The notes beneath the pieces were generated by a model. The model made no database searches. It was not told where the DNA came from and saw only the letters and a list, made by a program, of their open reading frames with translations. Shown here piece by piece: positions 7,010 through 13,514 of a DNA stretch of 22,217 nucleotides (its first letter is position 1; the number at the start of each line of letters is the position of its first letter). The position numbers and the translations under genes were made by a program. This stretch comes from an uncultured Roseburia sp. (lineage in GTDB: Bacteria; Bacillota; Clostridia; Lachnospirales; Lachnospiraceae). Where the stretch lies: assembly GCA_900550935.1 (NCBI GenBank), contig URUD01000043.1, positions 1-22,217 on the forward strand, in the 5' to 3' direction.

Positions 7010-9424
7010 CTATGACATTATCAACTCAATCTCTGTGTGACTGGTCAGTACCTTTTCCGGTACATAATTGCCCTGCATCATCTCTCCATTTACCAGAAGG
7101 CACTTGCATCCGAACTGAACATGTCCCGGATTCTTTACAGTAATATGTAAGTGATGTCCTCTGAACTCTTTCTCGATTTCAAAAGTCTCCCAATCTTCTG
7201 GTATGGATGGATCGATCCTGAGTCCCTGAAAATCAGGGCGCATACCGAGAATTCCCTCTACGCAGCCAACCATTACGGTTGATGCCGTTCCAGTCAGCCA
7301 GTGCACATGAGACCTTCCAAAATTCGGACTCGCTTTTCCCTCCGTAAACTGACCATAGCAATATGGCTCCAGTTTTCTGATCTCTGCCCTGTCATTCTGT
7401 GCCGCAGGTGCATTTTCCATAAAATACCGAAACGCACTCTCTCCATGCCCCATTAATGCTTCTGCTAAAATAAGCCATCCCTGCGACTGTGAAAAAATTC
7501 CTGCATTTTCTTTCGTTCCAGCATTGTAGATTACCGCAAGTGCACCATCAAATGCATGTGCATGATATGGCGGATCCATAAGAACCGCTCCATACTCTGT
7601 ATTCAGCCTTTTTTGCACCTGTTCCAACACACACTCTGCCTGTGTATCGTTTGCCAGTCCACTGATGACCGACCAGCTTTGCGGATTGAGCCACAGATTA
7701 GCTTCCTCATCATTTCTGCCTCCAATGACCGTTCCATCTTCTGTAAATCCACGGATAAAGCGATCCTCATCCCAGCAAAGTTTCTGTATCAGTTTCTCCA
7801 GCTCATGCTGCTTTAGAGAAAGCCAGGACAGATATTCCGTATCTTTTTTGGTTTCCGCAAATTTTTTTAATATCGTCATCGCATAATAGAACTGCAATGC
7901 AACAAATGTTGATTCGCCATTTTTGCCCAGTCTGAGACAATCATTCCAGTCTGCGTATAAACCTGCTGGCATTCCGTGCGCACCAAGATGATCCATGGAA
8001 AATGAAATCGCCCGTTTTAAATGCTCATAAACGGTAGCCTCTCCTTTGTTCGCAAATGGAATAATTTCATCCATAAATGCCAGATCACCGGTTTCTGCGA
8101 TGTATTTATATACCGTAGGGAATAACCAGAGTGCATCATCTGCTCGATACTCCGGATGACCGGTTTCCTGCACATAAGATTCATCGTCTGGTGTATCCTC
8201 ATGCCCTGGATGATGCGTAAATTTTACCAGAGGAAGACCTCCTCCATTGTCCACCTGTGCGGATAACATAAATCGTATCTTTTCTACTGCCATTTCCGGT
8301 GCAAGATGGATCACTCCCTGAATGTCCTGTACCGTATCCCGGTATCCATATCCGTTTCGCAGACCACAGTAGGTAAAAGATGCTGCTCTTGACCAGATAA
8401 ATGTCATAAAGCAGTTATAGGCATTCCAGGTATTGATCATCGTATTAAATTCTTCGCTCGGTGTTTTTACCTGGAAGCGAGAAAGATAACCATGCCAGTA
8501 TGCGCTCAGTTCTTCCAGTTCTTTTTGGCATACTCCTGTTTTCGCATTATAGTTTGCAACGATCCTGGCTGCTTCCTCATCCTCTTTCATTCCAACAAGG
8601 AAAATGATCTCCTTTGTCTCCTGCGGTTTTAAATGAACCCGTGTGGTAAGTGCTCCACAGCCATTTTCATTATAATTTCCCTCTCCGTTTAACTCGCCTT
8701 CAATGACTCCGACCGGATTTCCATACCCATGATATCTTCCGAGAAATGCTTCTTTTTCTCCACACCAGGAAGAAACCTCTGCTCCTGCCATTCCAAAGAA
8801 ACGGTTTTCAACGATTTTATGGTCTATTTCTCTTCCATTCTCAATCTTATCAAGGTTCGCATGTATCATCTGTCTGACACGGTTTTCACAGAATACCGTC
8901 TGTGTAATGAACTGCGAGTACTGCAGATTCACCTGATCCTGTTCATAATTGCTGTTATTGGTAAATTCCGCGTAGCCTGTAACATTCAGGTTTCTTTCCC
9001 GATCGGAACAATTTGTAAGAAGCAGCCTCCACACCTCATAGGACTGTTTCAGTGGAACATAATAGCTTACTTCCGAACGTATTTCCCTGTAATCCGCCAA
9101 CATTTTCGTATATGCGGTTCCATGACGGCACTCACACTTATATAAATTCAAATCTTTCCCAACCGGCTGCCATGAGGTTGACCAGTAGTCCTCATTCTCA
9201 TTGTCCCTGATATAAATATATCTGCCCGGCTGATCAAACTGATTGAACACATAACGGAGAATCCTGCCATTTGCACCAGATCTGGCAAAGCTGTATCCAC
9301 CTGCATTATTGGAAATAATCGCTCCATACTCAGGAGATCCAAGATAATTTACCCATGGTGCCGGTGTATCCGGTCTGGTGATCACATACTCTCTGTTTTT
9401 CTCATCAAAATATCCATATCTCAT
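7010..9424 (-). CDS. GH94 disaccharide phosphorylase (cellobiose/chitobiose phosphorylase-like)
   Basis: An 804-residue cytoplasmic inverting phosphorylase. The N-terminus shows the strongly conserved GH94 pattern REYVITRPDTPAPWVNYLG followed by NNAGGYSF and RYIYIRD. The barrel carries SRAASF (about 345-350), GYRDTVQD (about 360-367) and the catalytic-acid motif ADWNDC at 491-496. The C-terminal cap follows WLTGTAS. No secretion signal is present. The length (about 800) fits chitobiose, cellobiose or cellobionic-acid phosphorylases. The stretches around QVK.P....TMINTW and GEATVYEHLK resemble the chitobiose-phosphorylase subgroup more than classical cellobiose phosphorylase, but this comparison is from memory. 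It is the first gene of the two-gene GH94 operon, with GGAG 8 bases before ATG and a promoter carrying the shared regulator element. The substrate must be beta-linked; which sugar is open. Confidence 0.87.
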   Translation of the reverse strand: MRYGYFDEKNREYVITRPDTPAPWVNYLGSPEYGAIISNNAGGYSFARSGANGRILRYVFNQFDQPGRYIYIRDNENEDYWSTSWQPVGKDLNLYKCECRHGTAYTKMLADYREIRSEVSYYVPLKQSYEVWRLLLTNCSDRERNLNVTGYAEFTNNSNYEQDQVNLQYSQFITQTVFCENRVRQMIHANLDKIENGREIDHKIVENRFFGMAGAEVSSWCGEKEAFLGRYHGYGNPVGVIEGELNGEGNYNENGCGALTTRVHLKPQETKEIIFLVGMKEDEEAARIVANYNAKTGVCQKELEELSAYWHGYLSRFQVKTPSEEFNTMINTWNAYNCFMTFIWSRAASFTYCGLRNGYGYRDTVQDIQGVIHLAPEMAVEKIRFMLSAQVDNGGGLPLVKFTHHPGHEDTPDDESYVQETGHPEYRADDALWLFPTVYKYIAETGDLAFMDEIIPFANKGEATVYEHLKRAISFSMDHLGAHGMPAGLYADWNDCLRLGKNGESTFVALQFYYAMTILKKFAETKKDTEYLSWLSLKQHELEKLIQKLCWDEDRFIRGFTEDGTVIGGRNDEEANLWLNPQSWSVISGLANDTQAECVLEQVQKRLNTEYGAVLMDPPYHAHAFDGALAVIYNAGTKENAGIFSQSQGWLILAEALMGHGESAFRYFMENAPAAQNDRAEIRKLEPYCYGQFTEGKASPNFGRSHVHWLTGTASTVMVGCVEGILGMRPDFQGLRIDPSIPEDWETFEIEKEFRGHHLHITVKNPGHVQFGCKCLLVNGEMMQGNYVPEKVLTSHTEIELIMS

Positions 9425-9490
9425 ATTCTACACTCCATTTCTTTCCCATCATGCTTCATTTTCTTACACTATAGCCTGTAATGGAGTTTG

Positions 9491-9520
9491 AATATACAAG
9501 ATTGTTTCCTAAAATATCAG
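9491..9520 (-). promoter_or_regulatory. Sigma-A promoter of the GH94 operon
   Basis: On the minus strand TATATT (9491-9496) lies 18 bases from CTGATA (9515-9520). The geometry matches the transporter promoter exactly, including the 19-base element over the -35. A weak -35 and a long spacer suit activator dependence (inference). The predicted leader is about 60 bases. Confidence 0.7.
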
Positions 9521-9529
9521 ATTCATGAC
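9511..9529. promoter_or_regulatory. Putative AraC-type regulator operator, copy 2
   Basis: Reads AAAATATCAGATTCATGAC and differs from the copy at 3441-3459 at only two positions. It sits in the same position and orientation relative to the downstream -10 box. It also overlaps the last codons of a decayed MATE gene, so the promoter region abuts old coding sequence. Confidence 0.65.
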
Positions 9530-9630
9530 CTATCCTTTTTCAGAATAACAACCCCTGTCACGTCTGCTAAAAACCAGCCGATCGACACTACAGCCCAGAT
9601 CCCGATCCCGGAAAACCACTGTGCGCCTCG
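9523..9630 (-). pseudogene. Relic of a MATE-family exporter C-terminus
   Basis: The minus strand encodes 35 residues ending at a TGA, including the run GIGIWAVVSIGWFLADVTG. This is typical of the last membrane helix of MATE exporters (G..W....I.W.LAD..G), followed by a basic KKDR tail. An in-frame TGA stands immediately upstream (9631-9633) and no start codon precedes it, so the rest of the gene is missing. It sits between rsmH and the GH94 promoter. It is not a copy of the C-terminus of the intact MATE protein at 10897-12267, so it comes from a different paralogue. The family call rests on a short stretch. Confidence 0.5.
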
Positions 9631-9676
9631 TCAGATCTGTGGTTTTTGCCTGTGACATCATGTTTTCTTCCTCTTC

Positions 9677-10726
9677 CTATTCCATCGCACGTACTGCCCA
9701 GCGCATTTTGGTCGATCTTGCGCGTGGGTTTTTGATACATTCCTCTTTGGACGGGCGGATGACATCTTCTGATATCTCCTGATAAATGCCCTGTTTTTTT
9801 AAGGTCTTAAAGGATTTCTTTACCAGCCGGTCTTCCCCGGAATGGAAAGTTAAGATTGCAACTCTTCCGCCCGGTGCCAGCACATCCGGCAGTTTTTCCA
9901 GAAATTCATACAATACTTCAAACTCACTGTTTACATCAATGCGGATCGCCTGAAACGTTCTCTGGCAGGATTTTTTGACAGCTTCCTTCCGCTCTTTTTC
10001 CGGCAGAAAAGAAAGTGCTTCCTCGATCGCCTGTCGCAGTGCCCCGGTCGTCTCTATCTTTTCCCCGGAGGAGAGTTTGCCCATCACTGTTTCTGCGATC
10101 TCATCTGCGTATGGCTCATCGGAGTTTTCGACCAGCATTCCGATAAATTCTTCCTTTGTCACTTCCTTTAACCGCTCTGCCGCACTGACTCCCTTCTGCG
10201 GGTTTAATCGCAGGTCAAGTGGTCCCTCTACCTTATAGGAAAATCCGCGTTCCGGGTTGTCGATCTGCATCGAAGAGACACCGAGATCTGCCATCATAAA
10301 ATCAAATTTGCCAGCCTCTGCTGCCACCTGATCGATATTTGCAAAATTAAGTAATTTTACGGTTAAAATGTCCTCTCCATATCCTGCCTGTGCAAGGCGT
10401 TCCCTTGTCTTTGCCGATTCGATCGGGTCCACATCCAGTGCGTAGAGGTGTCCCTTTCCCTGCAGTTTTTCCAACATGGCTCTGGTGTGCCCACCATAGC
10501 CTAACGTTGCATCCAGTCCTCTCTGTCCCGGCCTGATCTGTAAGAAATCCAAGATTTCCTGTACCATGATCGAGATGTGCATGCCGGCTGGGGTACTTCC
10601 CTTTTTGATGACTTTCTCGATCGTATCTGCGTATTTTTCCGGCTGATGTTCTTTGTATTTTTCCTGATAGGATTTCGGATGTGTGCCGGAATAATGGATC
10701 CGTCTTTTATGCTGTTTTTCTTCCAT
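9677..10726 (-). CDS. rsmH: RsmH-family rRNA cytosine-N4 methyltransferase (extended, stand-alone form)
   Basis: The RsmH/MraW family methylates N4 of C1402 in 16S rRNA using SAM. Motifs in order: HISIMVQE (50-57), SAM motif I as DATLGYGGHT (72-81), the acidic end ALDVD (about 96-100), GVSSMQIDNPERGFSY, GPLDLRLN, CQRTFQAIRI, LTFHSGEDRLVK, and the C-terminal NPRARSTKMRWA. Several family positions vary (LGYGGH for LGGGGH, FHSGED for FHSLED). At 349 residues it is longer than the usual 310 because of a basic 45-residue N-terminal extension rich in Lys, His and Tyr. It stands outside a mraZ-ftsL-pbp cell-division cluster, where rsmH normally lies, so it may be a second paralogue with a different target. 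The start follows AAGGGAG. It lies 170 bases downstream of the MATE gene, same strand. Confidence 0.88.
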   Translation of the reverse strand: MEEKQHKRRIHYSGTHPKSYQEKYKEHQPEKYADTIEKVIKKGSTPAGMHISIMVQEILDFLQIRPGQRGLDATLGYGGHTRAMLEKLQGKGHLYALDVDPIESAKTRERLAQAGYGEDILTVKLLNFANIDQVAAEAGKFDFMMADLGVSSMQIDNPERGFSYKVEGPLDLRLNPQKGVSAAERLKEVTKEEFIGMLVENSDEPYADEIAETVMGKLSSGEKIETTGALRQAIEEALSFLPEKERKEAVKKSCQRTFQAIRIDVNSEFEVLYEFLEKLPDVLAPGGRVAILTFHSGEDRLVKKSFKTLKKQGIYQEISEDVIRPSKEECIKNPRARSTKMRWAVRAME

Positions 10727-10896
10727 CTATTTTCTCCCTTTTACTCTAAACATTGGGGTTGCTTAAAAATTTACTTTTTCCACTTCGAACCAGACTTCCT
10801 GCCAGACCTTCTCTACGGCCTCAGCCTGACTTACGCATAAGCCCGTCCTCTCCCACTTTACTGCAAGGCTTTCAATATTTTTATTTTAGTCTGAAA

Positions 10897-12267
10897 CTAA
10901 TCCCACCCATGATCTCTGTGTACCTTTTTTCGTACCAGAAAGAAGCAGATGACCTGCATGATGATCGTAAAGATCCAGGATGCCGGATATGAGATAAATA
11001 ACACGGACAACGAACGGTGAGCCGGAAAGATAAGATAAATCCAGAAAATTCTCATTCCGACTGTTCCGATCACGGATAAGATCATCGGCACAGCCGAATG
11101 TCCCATCCCACGAAGTGCTCCCGGGAACAGATCCATGATACCACAGAGGAAATACGTCACGGTCGTATACAAAAGAATCTCCACGCCACATGCGATCACC
11201 TGTGGATCTTTCGTGTAGATGGTCAGAAGCTGTGGTCCAAACAGATAGGCACTGCCGCCAAGCACACCGGAAACCACCACCGATAAGATCAGACAGTCTA
11301 ACAGCACACGATCCATACGTTTATGTCTGCCCACACCATAATTCTGACTGGTAAAACTCATACATGCCTGCGTGATCGAGTTGACCGATACATATAAAAA
11401 TCCGAATATATTGTTTGCCGCGGTATAGCCCGCCATTGCGATCGATCCGAATGAGTTGACCGATGACTGCAGCAATACATTGGAAAAATTGATGACCGTA
11501 CTCTGGATGCCTGCCGGAAGCCCTACCTGAAGGATCTGTTTGAAATAAATCCCACGGATCATCAGTTTGGAAAACTGAAGCCTGTAACTGCTCTCCGATC
11601 TGCAGAGACAGCGCAGCACCAGAAAACAGGAGACCAGCTGTGAGATGACGGTCGCAATGGCAACGCCTGCCACGCCAAGGTGAAATACGATGACCAATAA
11701 TAAATTTAACACTGCATTGATCGCACCGGAGATCATTAAGAAAAATAATGGCCGCTTGGTATCGCCCACCGCTCTTAGAATTGCCGCCCCGTAATTATAG
11801 AGCATAAAAAACGGCATTCCTATAAAATAGATCTTCATATATAATGCCGACTGGTCGATGACATCAGCTGGCGTATCCATCCATTCCAGTGCCAGTCTAG
11901 AAAAGAACAGTCCCACAAACGCCATGACGATCCCGCTGATCAGCGCAAGTGTGATCGCCGTGTGCACAGTCTCCGACATCTCTTTTTCTCTTCCCGCCGC
12001 ATAAAACCGCGCGGCTAAGACATTGGCTCCCAGTGATATGCCAATAAATAAATTGGTAAATACATTGATCAGTGCCGTCGTCGATCCGACTGCTGCAAGC
12101 GCACTGCTCCCGCTGAACCGTCCTACCACGATGATATCAACAGCATTGAACATGAGCTGTAAAATGCCGGATAACATAAGCGGAAGGGAAAACGAGATCA
12201 GCTTATCCATGATCGTGCCATTGCACATATCTATCTCATATTTTTTACTTTTTGCTGCTGTACTCAT
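10897..12267 (-). CDS. MATE-family multidrug/cation antiporter
   Basis: A 456-residue inner-membrane exporter with about 12 hydrophobic segments in two related halves, the usual MATE size. The N-terminal signature is present: PLMLSGILQLMFNAVDIIVVGRF (shown across about 31-53), then ALAAVGSTTALINV. The second half repeats the pattern with LPAGIQSTVINFSNVLLQ and GYTAANNIFGF. MATE proteins expel cationic drugs or metabolites in exchange for Na+ or H+ (family knowledge); the substrate is not predictable. It belongs to the NorM/DinF-like group common in Clostridia. The start is supported by GGAG 8 bases upstream, and a near-consensus sigma-A promoter lies about 40 bases before the start. The gene is divergent from the TauE relic and DUF4317 gene. 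Confidence 0.92.
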   Translation of the reverse strand: MSTAAKSKKYEIDMCNGTIMDKLISFSLPLMLSGILQLMFNAVDIIVVGRFSGSSALAAVGSTTALINVFTNLFIGISLGANVLAARFYAAGREKEMSETVHTAITLALISGIVMAFVGLFFSRLALEWMDTPADVIDQSALYMKIYFIGMPFFMLYNYGAAILRAVGDTKRPLFFLMISGAINAVLNLLLVIVFHLGVAGVAIATVISQLVSCFLVLRCLCRSESSYRLQFSKLMIRGIYFKQILQVGLPAGIQSTVINFSNVLLQSSVNSFGSIAMAGYTAANNIFGFLYVSVNSITQACMSFTSQNYGVGRHKRMDRVLLDCLILSVVVSGVLGGSAYLFGPQLLTIYTKDPQVIACGVEILLYTTVTYFLCGIMDLFPGALRGMGHSAVPMILSVIGTVGMRIFWIYLIFPAHRSLSVLFISYPASWIFTIIMQVICFFLVRKKVHRDHGWD

Positions 12268-12304
12268 TCAATCTGCTCCATCCCTTGTGATATTTCATCT
12301 CGCA

Positions 12305-12333
12305 ATTATAGCACAACTTTTGGTTCCTGTGAA
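12305..12333 (-). promoter_or_regulatory. Sigma-A promoter of the MATE gene
   Basis: On the minus strand TTCACA (12328-12333) and a perfect TATAAT (12305-12310) are 17 bases apart, with a TG one base upstream of the -10 (extended -10). It lies 37 bases before the MATE ATG. Confidence 0.8.
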
Positions 12334-12364
12334 TCACACTTTTTCCCTCTTTCTTAAAATAAGT

Positions 12365-12394
12365 TTGACTTCGCCCTGTTATCTGTTCTATACT
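12365..12394 (+). promoter_or_regulatory. Sigma-A promoter reading into the TauE relic and DUF4317 gene
   Basis: On the plus strand TTGACT (12365-12370) and TATACT (12389-12394) are separated by 18 bases. Transcription would begin almost at the first in-frame ATG of the relic (12407), leaving it without a ribosome binding site. The DUF4317 gene would then have a leader of about 235 bases made of relic sequence. Confidence 0.65.
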
Positions 12395-12406
12395 TTTTTA
12401 ACCTTG

Positions 12407-12616
12407 ATGTTTCTTTCATCAGTGAAACCTTACTTTAAGTTACATATTTTCCCGGTGGAACTTATGTCAGGCTGCCCCACCAACCTGACCCTTGCACCCT
12501 TTATGCTGCTCGGACTTTTCGGCGGCATGTTTGCCGGGAATATTTTAAATGAAAAACGGATCAAACGGCTGGTGATCCTCCTGCTGATCATCTCCGGATT
12601 TGCTTTGATCTTTTAA
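12407..12616 (+). pseudogene. Probable C-terminal relic of a TauE/SafE-type permease
   Basis: A 69-residue open frame. Its second half, LAPFMLLGLFGGMFAGNILN then a basic KRIKRL and LLLIISGFALIF, has the layout of the end of TauE/SafE sulfite/anion exporters: Gly-rich helix, small N/R loop, last helix ending in GF.L. The missing part of a normal 250-residue protein is not found upstream, where a promoter and the divergent MATE gene lie. The first ATG has no ribosome binding site. The stop codon sits three bases before the ribosome binding site of the DUF4317 gene, as if both once formed an operon. A small functional membrane peptide cannot be excluded. The family call rests on pattern alone. 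Confidence 0.45.
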
Positions 12617-12635
12617 CGACAGGAGAAGGAATAGA

Positions 12636-13247
12636 ATGAACATCGACAGAGAAGATATGTTAGAACTGACCCGCCGCATGACGGTCGCAAGAAACTGCTT
12701 CAGCCGGATTGCCGGAGCCTATCTGGATGAGGAAGGCTTCATCGATGGCACATTTCACACGCATTTTCTGAAATTGTCCCGTGCCGATCAGGAAAAAACG
12801 ATAAAAATAGCAAAAGCTGTTCCATTTGCAAAACCAAACGAACAGCTTAAAAATTTCAGGATCAAGCCACAGCCGGGTGTCCGTGATGGCATGTGGCAGC
12901 TTCTTATGGCACTCCGGGAATGTGAACTGAAAAACGATGCTCTCCTCTACAACCTGTATGAATACATCGGAGAACACTATCAGCCCGGTTATCCCTACGG
13001 GATCTATGTCTTTTACGGTAATTATGACGTTCCGGTCAAAGGCAGTGACAGGGAAAACCAGTGGGAATCCGAGGAAGTCTACCGTTTCCTTATCTGCTCC
13101 ATCAGTCCGCTCGTCGGCGATTATGAGATGGGAACGCCACAGGCTGGCTTTCTGTTCCCTGCCTTTGCAAACCGGAGCACCGATGCTGAAGGCATCCATG
13201 TATTTGATGGAAAAGACGGTGCCTTTTTCCACCTGTTTGATGCCTGA
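12636..13247 (+). CDS. Short DUF4317-family protein
   Basis: A 203-residue cytoplasmic protein of unknown function. The family is recognised by the N-terminal pattern ARNCFSRIAGAYLDEEG, the middle LLMALRECELKNDALL, YGNYDVPVKGSD (family form: a Y/H-D-VPGK-SD motif), SEEVYRFLICSISPL, and GFLFPAFANRSTDAEGIHVF. DUF4317 proteins are common in Lachnospiraceae and relatives and are usually near 400 residues (family knowledge). This one stops shortly after the FLFPAF.DRSTD block, so it either lacks the second half or belongs to a shorter branch. The stop codon is a clean TGA with no continuing homologous frame seen. AGGAGAAGGA precedes the ATG. It converges on the DUF554 remnant with only 6 bases between stop codons. 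No function is proposed. Confidence 0.75.
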   Translation: MNIDREDMLELTRRMTVARNCFSRIAGAYLDEEGFIDGTFHTHFLKLSRADQEKTIKIAKAVPFAKPNEQLKNFRIKPQPGVRDGMWQLLMALRECELKNDALLYNLYEYIGEHYQPGYPYGIYVFYGNYDVPVKGSDRENQWESEEVYRFLICSISPLVGDYEMGTPQAGFLFPAFANRSTDAEGIHVFDGKDGAFFHLFDA

Positions 13248-13253
13248 CCGCTC

Positions 13254-13514
13254 TTAAACAAAAGGCATGATATAGTTGGTCCAGATATACGACAGCGGCA
13301 TGACTAGGATCATTGCCGGTGTGGTCAGCGGGAAGATGACTGCCGGCATGTTCTCCATATTGGCGATCGTGCTGATCCCCATTCCCACCGAACACAACCC
13401 AAAGATCATGGTAAGATCTGCTTTAAATTTCGGACTGAGTTTATGTCCTGCTACTGTTCCTAAAATTCCGCCGATCACAACGGATAATGCGTTAATGATA
13501 ACTCCTACTGGCAT
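13254..13514 (-). pseudogene. DUF554 membrane protein with large in-frame internal deletion
   Basis: An 86-residue frame. Residues 1-61 are a classic DUF554 N-terminus (MPVGVIINALSVVIGGILG, then HKLSPKF, FGLCSVGMGI, MENMPAVIF). The last roughly 20 residues (PAMILVMPLSYIWTNYIMPF) look like the extreme C-terminal helix of the same family. DUF554 proteins are normally about 230 residues with six or so helices, so about 140 middle residues are missing and the reading frame is kept. The start has a good ribosome binding site (AGGAGGG) and overlaps the end of the ABC-F gene by 10 bases, so it is probably still translated after ABC-F. Whether the short product has any role is unknown; loss of function is the simpler reading. 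Confidence 0.65.

Noticed and set aside
8729..9145. Plus-strand open frame of 138 codons inside the shorter GH94 gene
   Set aside because: It is antisense to a strongly conserved GH94 N-terminal domain, has no ribosome binding site and no recognisable protein pattern. The same holds for other plus-strand frames within 4721-9145.
9538..9669. 43-codon minus-strand frame with an ATG at 9661 region
   Set aside because: It overlaps the MATE relic in another frame, has an Arg-rich, unconvincing composition and is best explained as chance.
10784..10805. Repeated CCAGAC motif (ccagacttcctgccagacc) upstream of rsmH as a possible operator
   Set aside because: Two copies of a six-base word in one place with no promoter nearby and no second occurrence elsewhere give too little support.
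10740..10870. Short minus-strand frame between the MATE and rsmH genes (contains AEAVEKVWQEVWFEVEKVNF)
   Set aside because: It looks protein-like but has no good start or ribosome binding site, is under 45 codons, and matches no family I know. The gap is otherwise featureless.
12660..13232. Minus-strand open frame of 190 codons across the DUF4317 gene
   Set aside because: It is a shadow of the plus-strand gene, which has a good ribosome binding site and clear family motifs.
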